Positions 1-7,948 of a stretch of DNA of 64,000 nt are shown piece by piece (positions within the stretch are counted from its first letter, which is position 1; each line of letters begins with the position of its first letter). Source of the DNA: Oscillospiraceae bacterium. Its GTDB lineage: Bacteria > Bacillota > Clostridia > Oscillospirales > Ruminococcaceae. The notes below the pieces were generated by a model, which worked only from the letters and a program-made list of their open reading frames with translations, searched no databases and was not told where the DNA came from. The stretch spans positions 124,001 through 188,000 of the forward strand of contig JAQUYD010000002.1 of NCBI GenBank assembly GCA_028692035.1, given 5' to 3'. Made by a program: the position numbers and the translations under genes.

Positions 1-293
1 CACAAGCGCTTCAGCAGGCCAAAACGGTGCGGGATCCTCTGTCCACACAGCCCGATCTGACCGCTTATGAAGCTTTTGTCCGCAATATCGCAACCCTTTC
101 CGCCGCGGAGAAGGCCGTATTTAATCTGTACATGGACGGGCATACCGCCAAAGAGATCGCGGAGATCTTATGTCTGTCCATGAATACGATCAAGACGCAC
201 AATAAGCGCATTTACACCAAACTAAACGTGACCAGCCGCAAAGAACTGATGGTTTACGTCCAGATGATGACCAGCCGGGGTCAGGAGGAATAG
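1..293 (+). CDS. LuxR-type DNA-binding domain, C-terminal part (5' end outside window)
   Basis: The reading frame is already open at base 3 and has no credible ribosome site inside the window, so the gene begins to the left. The visible 97 codons hold a LuxR/GerE helix-turn-helix: LSAAEKAVFNLYMDGHTAKE followed by IAEILCLSMNTIKTH and a typical recognition helix ending KRIYTKLNV. Proteins with this C-terminal domain are transcription regulators whose N-terminal part is a receiver, ligand-binding or membrane domain. That part is not visible here, so the signal sensed cannot be named. The gene ends with TAG at 291-293, and an imperfect inverted repeat with a short T run (454-487) follows on the same strand and may be its terminator. 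Confidence 0.85.
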   Translation, partial: QALQQAKTVRDPLSTQPDLTAYEAFVRNIATLSAAEKAVFNLYMDGHTAKEIAEILCLSMNTIKTHNKRIYTKLNVTSRKELMVYVQMMTSRGQEE

Positions 294-406
294 TCATGGC
301 GCAAGCTTGCCTTGAGCCAGCGCGTTTCGCTGATTTTGCGAGAGACATGGCAGCCGTGTTGATCGGTTTCTGGGAGCTGCAAGTCAAATCGGCTCAAAAT
401 AGAAAA

Positions 407-433
407 AGCGCCCTCAAAAAATGAAGGCGCATC
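407..433 (-). terminator. Probable terminator of the azlC-azlD operon
   Basis: On the minus strand GCGCCTTCA pairs with TGAGGGCGC around a TTTTT loop and is followed by TTTTTC. It lies about 170 bases past the azlD stop codon, which is far but still the first T-tailed hairpin in that direction. Confidence 0.55.
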
Positions 434-453
434 GCGGTATTTGTATTTTTTAG

Positions 454-487
454 AAGGAGGCATGGCCCAAAAGGCCATACCTCCTTT
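454..487 (+). terminator. Probable terminator of the LuxR-type gene
   Basis: AAGGAGGCATGGCC (454-467) pairs, with one mismatch, with GGCCATACCTCCTT (473-486) around a five-base loop. The plus strand continues with a short T run. The repeat also contains a ribosome-site-like AAGGAGG, but no reading frame follows it. Confidence 0.5.
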
Positions 488-604
488 TGCTAGATCCCCT
501 TTTGAAAAAGCCATCGGCGATACGTCCCATCTTTCCGCCCGGCGGATGGCTCCCCATCCAGCGGCCTGGCATATGGGCAAAAGCACGCCGACTCATAAAA
601 ACGG

Positions 605-931
605 TTACAACAGCGGAACAAGCAGCCGCTCTACAACAAAGACCACCGCTACCGCACCCAGCGCCACGATCAACAGGCTTTTGCCCCAGTAAGACAAAAG
701 CACCGCTGCCGCCAATCCCAGCGCAGCGGAAAGCAGCGATGAAGTGGAAAAAAAGATGTCCGGGATAGTCATCGCAGCCAGTACTGCATAAGGAACATAG
801 GCCAGAAACGAGCGGACAAAATTGTTTTCGATTTTCTTTCGGAAAACCGTCAGCGGCAGCATTCGCAAAAAATATGTAACGCCCGCCATAATCGCCACTG
901 AAAGAAGAACCCTTATCATGTCCAGTTTCAT
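605..931 (-). CDS. azlD: AzlD-like small subunit of branched-chain amino acid exporter
   Basis: A 108-residue, very hydrophobic protein of the AzlD family, the small partner of AzlC in exporters of branched-chain amino acids and related compounds. It starts MKLDMIRVLLSVAIMAGVTY and keeps the family's early YFLRMLPL stretch and a following VRSFLAYVPYAVLAAM segment, with about four membrane spans. The start at 931 overlaps the azlC stop by four bases (ATGA), the usual sign of translational coupling. An upstream in-frame start would add 26 residues read from inside azlC and is unlikely. The two proteins probably form one membrane complex. The exact substrate cannot be told from sequence. Confidence 0.88.
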   Translation of the reverse strand: MKLDMIRVLLSVAIMAGVTYFLRMLPLTVFRKKIENNFVRSFLAYVPYAVLAAMTIPDIFFSTSSLLSAALGLAAAVLLSYWGKSLLIVALGAVAVVFVVERLLVPLL

Positions 932-1638
932 TGCGCTGCCTCCTCGTCCACCGGATAGCGTACCGCCGCCAAAGCGGACGCCGCTATCGCACAGATAATA
1001 ATCACCCATCCGGAAGACAGGCGCGATAGCCCCGGCACAAACCGGAACACGCAGCTAATGAAAGCGGAAATACATACGGTGAACAACACTGGCCGCAACT
1101 TTCTCATCGGCGGCACCACAATGGCGATGAACATCCCATAGATCGCAATATTCAGGGCGCTGACTGCGCTGGCCGGCAACGCGCCAAAGGCGGTTGCGCC
1201 CAGCAGTGTCCCCGCTGCCCATCCGACATAGGGCAGCACAATTAGCCCCAGCAAATATTTTCCGTTGATATAGCCTTTTTGCTGCATTGCAACAGCAAAA
1301 ATCTCGTCCGTATTTCCAAAAGCCAACAGCGCCCGCTCCCAGCGGGGCATGGAAGGCTCCAGCTTTTGGGAAAGGGACAGCGACATGAGCATATAACGCA
1401 GATTGATGACCAAAGTGGTCACCGCCACTTCCAGATAAGCCCCGCCGGATAGGACCAGCGCCGTCCCGGCAAACTGCCCTGCCGAGGTTAAGTTGGTCAT
1501 GGAAATCATCTGAATGATCCCCAGAGGCAACCCGCCCCTGGCCGCCATCATGCCGAAAGTAAAGGACACCGAAAGGTAGCCCAAGCAGATGGGAATCCCA
1601 TCCTTTAGTCCTTTTAAAAATGTCAATTCTTGCCGCAT
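928..1638 (-). CDS. azlC: AzlC family branched-chain amino acid exporter, large subunit
   Basis: A 236-residue membrane protein of the AzlC family. Near the N terminus it shows the typical sequence GLKDGIPICLGYLSVSFTFG, followed by a run of small hydrophobic segments and the LSAGQFAGTAL-like stretch (here LTSAGQFAGTALVLSG) and NLRYMLMSLSLS, all usual for the family. AzlC with AzlD exports branched-chain amino acids or toxic analogues across the cytoplasmic membrane. A GGGAG ribosome site precedes the ATG at 1638. The gene overlaps azlD by four bases, so the pair is one operon. No regulator of the Lrp type is next to it. Confidence 0.9.
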   Translation of the reverse strand: MRQELTFLKGLKDGIPICLGYLSVSFTFGMMAARGGLPLGIIQMISMTNLTSAGQFAGTALVLSGGAYLEVAVTTLVINLRYMLMSLSLSQKLEPSMPRWERALLAFGNTDEIFAVAMQQKGYINGKYLLGLIVLPYVGWAAGTLLGATAFGALPASAVSALNIAIYGMFIAIVVPPMRKLRPVLFTVCISAFISCVFRFVPGLSRLSSGWVIIICAIAASALAAVRYPVDEEAAQ

Positions 1639-1773
1639 ATTTTCACGCTCCCTCGCCAGGGAATCATTATACGAAAATTGCGAAAAAAAGGCAATCCCTT
1701 TATGGAAAAATACTGATGGGCAAAAAAGGGCAGCGACCGGAATCTTTTCCTGTGCCGCCGCCTTTTCTGTTTC

Positions 1774-1968
1774 CTATTCCTTATGCTGCCTCTGCCACAA
1801 AAGCCCTTCCAACCTGCCAATCATCTGATCTAGACGCGGCGTATTTTGGTATTTTGCAGATAACTCTCTTTCACAAGGGAGTTCTCCCAACATCTGCTCC
1901 ATATAAAGCCACAGTGCATCCCGCAGCAAAGGATCCCCGCTCCATTCATCGCCTGTTCTGCGATCCAT
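1774..1968 (-). CDS. Short anti-sigma-like protein, probably truncated
   Basis: A 64-residue frame whose ATG (1968) lies inside the end of the sigma factor gene, overlapping it by 23 bases, with GGGGGA upstream as ribosome site. The sequence DPLLRDALWLYMEQMLGELP followed by ERELSAKYQNTPRLDQMI resembles the N-terminal cytoplasmic segment of clostridial membrane anti-sigma proteins (pattern LPSEEEL...Y..SP...RM). Those proteins normally continue into a membrane span and an outer domain. Here translation stops after WQRQHKE, before any hydrophobic segment. It may be a truncated anti-sigma factor or a free cytoplasmic version. Assignment rests on position and this weak resemblance, not on a full domain. 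Confidence 0.55.
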   Translation of the reverse strand: MDRRTGDEWSGDPLLRDALWLYMEQMLGELPCERELSAKYQNTPRLDQMIGRLEGLLWQRQHKE

Positions 1969-2491
1969 TGAAACGTTCGTCCCCCTTTAAAAGCGCCGTC
2001 AATTTACGCTTACCACGGTGCAGCCTTACCCGAACGTTCTCAGGGCTAGTCTGCACCAAACCGGCGATCTCGCTGTCCGAATACTCGTAGTAGAACTTAA
2101 GCGCTAGCACATCGGCATACTTTTTGTCCAGCTGCCCACTGTACTGCGCGATTGCTTCCACCGATTCTTTGGACGCCACCAGATCAAAAGGTGTCAACCC
2201 GCCCGCACAATCCATCTGTTCGATTTCTTCGATGGGGACGGCCTGTTTCTTCTGCCGGTTATACATGGTAATTGCGACGTTTCTGGTAATGATAACTAGA
2301 AACGCGCGGGTTTTGTTACAATCGGGCTCTTCGATCTTATGTAAATTGTCCAAGACCTTCATAAAAGCCTTTTGCACCGCGTCTTCTGCCAATTGGTAAT
2401 CCCTCAGAATCCGTTCGGCTGTGTACAGCATTATATTTTTATGCAGAGCGTATAGGCGCTCTAATTTTACGCTTTTTTCGTCGAGTTCCAT
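1946..2491 (-). CDS. ECF-type RNA polymerase sigma factor
   Basis: A 181-residue sigma-70 family protein without region 1. Region 2 is seen as ERILRDYQLAEDAVQKAFMK with KTRAFLVIITRNVAI. Region 4 is seen as DVLALKFYYEYSDSEIAGLV followed by the recognition helix TSPENVRVRLHRGKRKL. Such factors redirect RNA polymerase to a small regulon, often in response to envelope stress, and are usually held by an anti-sigma factor encoded next to them. The neighbour overlapping its 3' end is a very short anti-sigma-like gene (see 1774-1968). An AGAGGGGAAAG ribosome site precedes the ATG. Confidence 0.9.
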   Translation of the reverse strand: MELDEKSVKLERLYALHKNIMLYTAERILRDYQLAEDAVQKAFMKVLDNLHKIEEPDCNKTRAFLVIITRNVAITMYNRQKKQAVPIEEIEQMDCAGGLTPFDLVASKESVEAIAQYSGQLDKKYADVLALKFYYEYSDSEIAGLVQTSPENVRVRLHRGKRKLTALLKGDERFNGSQNRR

Positions 2492-2677
2492 ACTCTTTCC
2501 CCTCTGCCGGCTTTCTTATTACTATAGTTACAAAAATGGGTCGGTTTGTTGCATTTACCCAAAAATATTTCTTTCTTTTCCCTTTGCCGTCCTTATCTTA
2601 ACATAAAACGACAGATGTCGGAAGTTTACTTCATAAAAATTCATAATCTTTTCAAAATTACCCGATTCCTTTTCCTG

Positions 2678-2705
2678 TTGCACCGTGAATATTTTCTGCT
2701 ATACT
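2678..2705 (+). promoter_or_regulatory. Predicted promoter of galK-galE
   Basis: TTGCAC (2678-2683), a 16-base spacer and TATACT (2700-2705) match the housekeeping sigma pattern and lie about 35 bases before the TTG start of galK. Confidence 0.6.
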
Positions 2706-2738
2706 GAAAATAAGCCTATTGAAAAGGAGACACGCCCA

Positions 2739-4016
2739 TTGGAATTCACCCATGTCCTTCGGAAAAAACTGGCCGACGAAAAAGCGCCAGAAGTCTTTTC
2801 CCGCTGGTATGAAAGCGCCGCTTCCCAGCCCCAACGGTACCTTGAAACAGTCCGCGGCTTTGAAAACGCTTTCGGAACCGACCACAAGGCAGCGCTCTTT
2901 TCTTCGCCCGGGCGCTGCGAATTCATCGGCAACCACACCGACCATCAGCAGGGACGGGTGGTCGCGGCTGCCATTACGCTGGACGTTGTGGCCGCCGCTG
3001 CGCCTAACGGTACCCGCACGGTCCGGATTGTCTCCGAGGGGTACACCGCCGCCATTGTGGATTTAGAGGATCTGGCTCCCAGGGCCCGCGAGTTGGGTGA
3101 AACCGCGGCGCTGATCCGGGGCGTTGCCGCCGGGCTGACCCGATTCGGCTTTTCCCCTGCCGGATTCGACGCTTACGTTTCCTCCCAGCTTCCGTCCGGG
3201 GCGGGGCTTTCTTCCTCTGCGGCGTTTGAATGCTTGCTCGGCACGATCTTCAACTCCCTGTTCTGCGGCGGTACCGCAACTCCTGTCCAAATTGCCCGGG
3301 CAGGCCGCCTCGCCGAATCGGAGTATTTTGGAAAGCCCTGTGGGCTCATGGACCAGCTGGCCTGCGCCGTCGGCGGTTTTGCCGCTATGGATCTTACGGA
3401 TCCGGCAAATCCCCAAGTACGGCGGCTATCCTTTTCGGTGGAGCAACACGCATTGTCCCTATTTGCGGTTAACACCGGCGGCAGCCATGCCGACCTCATC
3501 AATCAATATGCCGCTATCCCGGCAGAAATGAAAGCTGTGGCTGCCTTTTTCGGGCAGCAGCTGCTGTGCTCGGTACCGGAGGAAACGTTCTGGGCACAGC
3601 TGGGGAACTTACACGGCCAGGTGCCCGACCGGGCGATTTTACGCGCCATCCATTTTTTTGAAGAAGATGGCCGGGCCGCCCGGATGGTGGACGCGCTGGC
3701 AAAAGAAAATACGCCCGAAGTGCTGGGACTTCTCGCAGCGTCCGGCCGATCTTCTCAGCAGCTTTTGCAAAACGCCTGGCCGGATGCCAATCCGGAGGAA
3801 CGGGGCCTATCCCTGGCCATGGCCTTGTCTGAACATCTACTGCAAAACCAGGGCGCCTGCCGGATCCACGGCGGCGGCTTTGCCGGCAGTATCCTGGCCT
3901 TGATGCCAAGCACCCTGGCTGCCGGCTACCGCCAAAGCATGGAGGCCGTTTTTGGTCTGGGCTCCTGCCGCCAGCTGGCCATCCGCCCAGAGGGGGCGGC
4001 TGAACTCTTTTTGTGA
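2739..4016 (+). CDS. galK: Galactokinase
   Basis: Galactokinase of the GHMP kinase family (425 residues), which phosphorylates galactose at C1 with ATP, the first committed step of the Leloir pathway. The galactokinase signature is GRCEFIGNHTDHQQG, a variant of the usual GRVNLIGEHTDY. The ATP-binding GHMP motif is LPSGAGLSSSAAFE, and the C-terminal motif is GGGFAGSILALMP. I place the start at the TTG at 2739 because AAAGGAGA lies eight bases before it; the upstream ATG (2685) has no ribosome site and sits in the predicted promoter. galE follows 69 bases later in the same direction. No galT is visible in this window. Confidence 0.93.
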   Translation: MEFTHVLRKKLADEKAPEVFSRWYESAASQPQRYLETVRGFENAFGTDHKAALFSSPGRCEFIGNHTDHQQGRVVAAAITLDVVAAAAPNGTRTVRIVSEGYTAAIVDLEDLAPRARELGETAALIRGVAAGLTRFGFSPAGFDAYVSSQLPSGAGLSSSAAFECLLGTIFNSLFCGGTATPVQIARAGRLAESEYFGKPCGLMDQLACAVGGFAAMDLTDPANPQVRRLSFSVEQHALSLFAVNTGGSHADLINQYAAIPAEMKAVAAFFGQQLLCSVPEETFWAQLGNLHGQVPDRAILRAIHFFEEDGRAARMVDALAKENTPEVLGLLAASGRSSQQLLQNAWPDANPEERGLSLAMALSEHLLQNQGACRIHGGGFAGSILALMPSTLAAGYRQSMEAVFGLGSCRQLAIRPEGAAELFL

Positions 4017-4085
4017 GGAATGAAACTTCCTCCCATAAAAAAAGGTTTTCTTCATAAACGATCGTTAAAAGAAAGGATTTTTCTT

Positions 4086-5090
4086 ATGAAAATACTTGTT
4101 ACCGGCGGCGCCGGATTTATTGGAAGCCACACCTGCGTTGAATTGCTGGAGGCGGGATATGAGGTTGTCATCGCCGATAATCTCAGCAATGCCAAGCCCG
4201 AAGCGATAGAAAATATCCAAACGATTTCTGGGAAGTCGGTTGCCTTTTATCAAACTGACCTTCGGGACAAAGCGGGGATGCAGAAAATCTTTGTCGACCA
4301 TGCGATTGATGCGGTCATCCACTTTGCCGGCCTCAAGGCAGTGCCTGAATCGGTCCAGAAGCCGCTGGAATATTACGAAAACAACCTTGTCAGCACCTTG
4401 GTGCTGTGTCAGGTCATGCGGGAAGCCGGATGCCGCCGGATCGTTTTTTCCTCTTCCGCCACCGTCTACGGCATGCATAATCCAGTCCCGTTTCAAGAAG
4501 GGATGCCCACTTCCGCCACCAATCCTTATGGCTATACCAAGGTCATGATTGAGCAGATCCTCACCGATCTGGCTGTGGCAGATCCGCAGTGGAGCGTCAG
4601 CTTACTGCGCTATTTCAACCCCATTGGCGCCCATCCCAGCGGGTTGATCGGCGAAGATCCCAACGGGATCCCCAACAACCTGCTGCCCTATGTATCCCAA
4701 GTGGCGGCGGGCCTGCGCCCTGAGGTGATGGTTTACGGCAACGACTACGATACCCCTGACGGCACCGGCGTGCGGGATTATATCCATGTTGTGGACCTGG
4801 CGCTGGGCCATCTGGCGGCGGTCAAGTATGTATTGGAACATACTGGCGTAGAGGCCGTTAACCTTGGCACCGGCCATGGCAGCAGCGTATTGGAAATAGT
4901 AGCCGCTTACTCCAAAGCCTGTGGGCGGGAACTGCCCTACCGGATCGAGCCCCGCCGCCCCGGCGACATTGCCACCTGCTATGCCGACACCCAGAAAGCC
5001 CGCCGCCTCTTTGGCTGGGAAGCGAAACGGAATATCGATCAGATGTGCGCCGACAGCTGGTATTTTGCCCAGAATCGTTATAAGAAATAG
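4086..5090 (+). CDS. galE: UDP-glucose 4-epimerase
   Basis: An NAD-dependent short-chain dehydrogenase/epimerase of 334 residues that interconverts UDP-galactose and UDP-glucose. The N-terminal nucleotide-binding loop is VTGGAGFIGSHT. The catalytic Tyr-x3-Lys is in NPYGYTKVMIEQ, preceded by the serine segment FSSSATVYG. The substrate-binding RYFNPIGAHPSGLIGEDP is typical of GalE, and the length matches the family. The start at 4086 has AAAGGA upstream. A longer frame from 4020 would add 22 residues without similarity. It follows galK and a T-tailed hairpin comes after it, so the two form an operon for galactose use or for supplying UDP-galactose to envelope sugars. Confidence 0.95.
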   Translation: MKILVTGGAGFIGSHTCVELLEAGYEVVIADNLSNAKPEAIENIQTISGKSVAFYQTDLRDKAGMQKIFVDHAIDAVIHFAGLKAVPESVQKPLEYYENNLVSTLVLCQVMREAGCRRIVFSSSATVYGMHNPVPFQEGMPTSATNPYGYTKVMIEQILTDLAVADPQWSVSLLRYFNPIGAHPSGLIGEDPNGIPNNLLPYVSQVAAGLRPEVMVYGNDYDTPDGTGVRDYIHVVDLALGHLAAVKYVLEHTGVEAVNLGTGHGSSVLEIVAAYSKACGRELPYRIEPRRPGDIATCYADTQKARRLFGWEAKRNIDQMCADSWYFAQNRYKK

Positions 5091-5180
5091 CGTTTTCCTC
5101 AAATTGTACGCCGAATTGATGTGTTTTTTATGATGGAACAATAAAAAATCGCCGCTAGAAACGGTATGCGGCAAGCTTAA

Positions 5181-5217
5181 AAAACCTATGGGCAGACAAA
5201 TGCCCATAGGTTTTTTT
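5181..5217 (+). terminator. Terminator of galK-galE
   Basis: AAAACCTATGGGCA (5181-5194) pairs perfectly with TGCCCATAGGTTTT (5201-5214) around GACAAA, and a run of seven Ts begins at 5211. Confidence 0.9.
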
Positions 5218-5244
5218 ATTACGCCGCCCCGCCTCCTAATAAAA

Positions 5245-5270
5245 ATTCCACCGCAAAATTGCGGCGGAAT
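5245..5270 (-). terminator. Terminator of the bactofilin gene
   Basis: On the minus strand ATTCCGCCGC pairs with GCGGTGGAAT (one wobble) around AATTTT and is followed by TTTTATT. Confidence 0.8.
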
Positions 5271-5318
5271 CCTTTATAAAAATATACCAAAAGAACCAAC
5301 GTTACGCTGATGGTACTT

Positions 5319-5966
5319 TTATTCGCCAAAGGTGGATTTCAGCGCGTCAGAACCGTTCATTTTCAGTTCGCCAGTAAACAGCGCGCCCTCGGACATACTG
5401 AGTTTACCTACTGTGACATTTCCCAAAATAGCAGCGTTTTCCTTAAAGAGAGCGGTGTTGGCGATTGCAAGATTCCCCTTGATTTTCCCGTCGAGAGAGA
5501 TGTTTTTAGAGTTGATATCCCCAATAATAACCGAATCGCGTTCAACGGTCACAACGCTTTCTGATTCCACGTTCCCTTTGATATGCGCAGACATAACGGA
5601 AACCTCGTCGCCCTTTATGTTACCTGTAACGGTGCCTTTTATGATGACGTTCCCGGAAGTTTCAATATTGCCCTGCACAGAGCCTACGATCTCAACGTCG
5701 CCTTTGGCCTTTATATCGCCGGTGATCTCCGCGTCCTGCGAAATGACGGTTGCCGGAAAATTCTGAGTGGGCGCCGCAGAACCGTGGGACAAAGGGATGG
5801 ACGTAAAGCTTTCGGGCTTGGAGGGGGGGAGGGGGCTCTTTCTTATCCGCCCCAAAGGGCGTCTGCTTCTCCTCGTTTTTTTGTCTTGCGAGGAAAGTCC
5901 AACCAGATTTGCCAGTTCGCTTAAAGCGGTTTTAGCATTTTTTTGCAGCCATTTTGAAACCTCCAT
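5319..5966 (-). CDS. Bactofilin-like polymer-forming protein
   Basis: A 215-residue protein with a bactofilin domain (older name DUF583), a beta-helical scaffold that self-assembles into filaments near the membrane and often places cell-wall enzymes. From about residue 80 to the end it shows the short alternating repeats of the family (AEITGDIKAKGDVEIVGSVQ, GNIETSGNVIIKGTVTGNIK and so on). The first 75 residues are basic and disordered. The start is uncertain. ATG 5966 (MEVSKWLQ) is in frame but has no ribosome site. GGAGG is ideally spaced before another ATG, one frame off, where a run of seven As follows; with six As that ATG would read directly into the same protein. It lies just after a deleted deacetylase gene, a common partner. 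Confidence 0.85.
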   Translation of the reverse strand: MEVSKWLQKNAKTALSELANLVGLSSQDKKTRRSRRPLGRIRKSPLPPSKPESFTSIPLSHGSAAPTQNFPATVISQDAEITGDIKAKGDVEIVGSVQGNIETSGNVIIKGTVTGNIKGDEVSVMSAHIKGNVESESVVTVERDSVIIGDINSKNISLDGKIKGNLAIANTALFKENAAILGNVTVGKLSMSEGALFTGELKMNGSDALKSTFGE

Positions 5967-5976
5967 ATTGTTTAAT

Positions 5977-6406
5977 TTAGAATTGGACCGGATAGTTTTC
6001 ATTGGTAAGAGCGCGGATACGGTATCCGTGTTCCTTTGCATGTTTTATCATGCCCGGCAACGCCTCAACACTTATGCTTTTTGCGATGCTGTCATGCATT
6101 AAGACAATCCCGTAGCTTTTATTTCGAAGCTGTGAGACGAAAGTCTGCTGATACTTTTGGGCGGTCATTTCCGATCTCCTCTGGTTCGGGAACGTCTATT
6201 TCCCCAGTCCCTGAACCCGCCATTTTGACAAGGGGAACAACGCTAATGTTGTTTATGTCGATGTAATGTTCCAGTACGGAAAGGGAATTCTTCAAATCTT
6301 TGTTTTGTATGCCGAAAACAACGGCAACGGTGGTCGGAATCAAAAACAGAAGAATCAGCAACGATAAAAAAAGATGTTTAAAAAATCTGACGCTGCCAAA
6401 ATACAT
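5977..6406 (-). pseudogene. Polysaccharide deacetylase with its catalytic core deleted
   Basis: Two frames on the minus strand are the two ends of one deacetylase. The first (start ATG 6406 after AGGAGG) encodes a membrane anchor, FKHLFLSLLILLFLIPTTVA, and an acidic stretch, PEPEEIGND, before it shifts frame. The second (6168-5977) resumes with MTAQKYQQTFVSQLRNKSYG and IVLMHDSIAKSISVEALPGM. It ends like a NodB-domain enzyme, with the LMHD motif and a final HAKEHGYRIRAL segment. The middle of the NodB domain, including the metal-binding TFDD and HxxxH motifs, is absent. The junction is near 6150-6180. The product cannot be an active deacetylase. The gene lies directly upstream of the bactofilin gene and overlaps its 5' flank. 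Confidence 0.7.
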
Positions 6407-6462
6407 ACGAAAAGCCTCCTTTAAGCAGTCACGCATGTGATTAAAAACCTTTATGTGACTGC

Positions 6463-6490
6463 ATTTTAACATTTTTTCAACATTGGTCAA
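6463..6490 (-). promoter_or_regulatory. Promoter in front of the deacetylase remnant, with inverted repeat
   Basis: On the minus strand TTGACC, a 16-base spacer and TAAAAT form a good housekeeping promoter. Immediately downstream GCAGTCAC (6455-6462) and GTGACTGC (6425-6432) form an inverted repeat covering the expected transcript start. It could be an operator or a 5' hairpin. Confidence 0.55.
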
Positions 6491-6710
6491 CAAGCCGCAC
6501 CAATTTTGTAGCCAATAACAAGAGAAATCAAGAATATTTTGGTAAACCAACAGCGTTTTTTATTGTCCAGATGAGCCGTTTCCGCTATGATAGGAAACGG
6601 CAAACAAAAACCATCTTCTTGCTTTGCCTCGGTCGGCAGCGTATCAGAAGGTCACAAAAAATTGTGTGGCATCAGCTTTTCTCCGTACTGGCAGGGCAGT
6701 TTAAATCACA
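6491..6710. other. Gene-free stretch between the deacetylase promoter and a large hairpin
   Basis: I see no gene, promoter or repeat that I can support between the promoter of the deacetylase remnant and the hairpin at 6711-6754. Confidence 0.4.
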
Positions 6711-6754
6711 AGAAAGGCCGGGTGAAAAGCAAATGCTTTTCACCCGGCCTTTCT
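6711..6754 (-). terminator. Long perfect hairpin, probable terminator of the AEC transporter gene
   Basis: AGAAAGGCCGGGTGAAAAGC (6711-6730) pairs over 20 bases with its exact complement at 6735-6754 around AAAT. It lies 120 bases past the stop codon at 6875 on the minus strand. The T run is short, so some read-through is possible. Confidence 0.6.
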
Positions 6755-6874
6755 TGCAACCTGTGTAGCGGCTATCGCCGCTTCCCTCTTTTCTCATTTG
6801 CCGCTAAATTATTTTATCGGCAGCGCCCTTTGGCAACCCTTTTTCGAACCTCGTGTGATTGCGCACACAAAACG

Positions 6875-7813
6875 CTACACGAAAATCAGCTGCCCCAGCA
6901 TCGCGATCAGCGGCACCGTCACCAGACAGCCCACCGTCGTCACCGCCACGATGACTGACGCATACTCCCCGTCCAGCCCATACCGCGCTGCCATCATGCT
7001 GGTGGCGATGGCTGCCGGACAGGCTCCGGCGATCAAATTGACCTGCACCAGAGTGGATCCTCCCCCAATCCAGCGGTGAATCCCTAAGGCCCAGTATAAA
7101 AACATGGTCAAAAGCGGGATGAACACCAGCCTGGTTAAAGAGGCATACAAAACGCCCCTGTCCCCAAACCTCTTCCAATCCACCCCGGCGATAAAGAAGC
7201 CGCATACCAGCATGGCCAACGGCGTGTTCAGCGAGGAAATATAATTGACCACCGGCCCAATTGGAGATGGCAGCGTAATGTTAAATAGAAAGAGCGGAAC
7301 CGCTACCAGAGCGCTGAGTACGCCGGGATTCAACAGTGCCTCTTTCCAGGACATCTCCTTCAGCGAACCTTTCAGAATCGCCACGCCGACCGTCCAGGAA
7401 AGCACATGGAACACCACCACGAACACCACTGCAAACACAGTATACTCCGCGCCGAAAATGCCGGTGATCAAGGGAATCCCGATAAAGCCCACATTGCCAA
7501 AGCTGGCGCCATACCGTTCGATCCTCTGGTTTTCCGCTCGCTCTTTTGGCAAAAAAACGAACCGAGCCGCCAAAATGGCGATCAGCGAGGTAACAGCTGC
7601 CAGCCCTAGCGAAAAAAGCAATTCCCATAAGATCTCTTTGCTAAACGGTCGCTGCAAATTGCTTAACAAAAGACAAGGCGTGACAATCATCAAAAGGATA
7701 TTGCAAATGCGGTTGCACTCTTCTTTCTTCATGCCGGTAGCCTTGGCATAAATAAATCCGACCAGCATCAGCAAAAACATAATGAACACCTGTTGGAACA
7801 CAATGGAAAACAT
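6875..7813 (-). CDS. AEC family (auxin efflux carrier-like) transporter
   Basis: A 312-residue membrane protein of the AEC family, bacterial relatives of plant auxin carriers. Characterised members move organic acids such as malate or malonate. About ten spans are visible, starting MFSIVFQQVFIMFLLMLVGF. There is a conserved NxxxxxxxPxxLL-type stretch (CNILLMIVTPCLLLSNLQRP) and a central GNVGFIGIPLI motif typical of the family. The second half repeats the five-span unit (MLVCGFFIAGVD). The start at 7813 follows GGGGAGGTG; an upstream in-frame start at 7900 adds 29 residues without a ribosome site. It appears to be transcribed alone. The substrate is unknown. Confidence 0.9.
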   Translation of the reverse strand: MFSIVFQQVFIMFLLMLVGFIYAKATGMKKEECNRICNILLMIVTPCLLLSNLQRPFSKEILWELLFSLGLAAVTSLIAILAARFVFLPKERAENQRIERYGASFGNVGFIGIPLITGIFGAEYTVFAVVFVVVFHVLSWTVGVAILKGSLKEMSWKEALLNPGVLSALVAVPLFLFNITLPSPIGPVVNYISSLNTPLAMLVCGFFIAGVDWKRFGDRGVLYASLTRLVFIPLLTMFLYWALGIHRWIGGGSTLVQVNLIAGACPAAIATSMMAARYGLDGEYASVIVAVTTVGCLVTVPLIAMLGQLIFV

Positions 7814-7915
7814 AGGCACACCTCCCCAACGCAAGATTCGGCGCGCACAAGCCGTGACCTCTGGATACGCCAAACCTTTTTTCCATTCTACCGGAAACAA
7901 ACGCCGTTTGCAACA

Positions 7916-7942
7916 AAAAAGCGCCCGGGAGTTCCCGGGCGC
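7916..7942 (-). terminator. Terminator of the HtrA-type protease gene
   Basis: GCGCCCGGGA pairs with TCCCGGGCGC around two bases, and on the minus strand the stem is followed by TTTTTTG. It lies just after the protease stop codon at 7949. Confidence 0.9.
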
Positions 7943-7948
7943 TTAAAA

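Larger units (their letters stand above)
294..604. other. Gene-free stretch between convergent genes, with two hairpins
   Basis: No convincing gene lies here; the frames that are open lack ribosome sites. Two hairpins are present. One at 407-433 (stem GCGCC/GGCGC extended by TCA/TGA) is followed by Ts on the minus strand and can end the azl operon. The other at 454-487 (AAGGAGG-ATGGCC paired with GGCCAT-CCTCCTT) is followed by TTTT on the plus strand and can end the LuxR-type gene. Confidence 0.6.
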
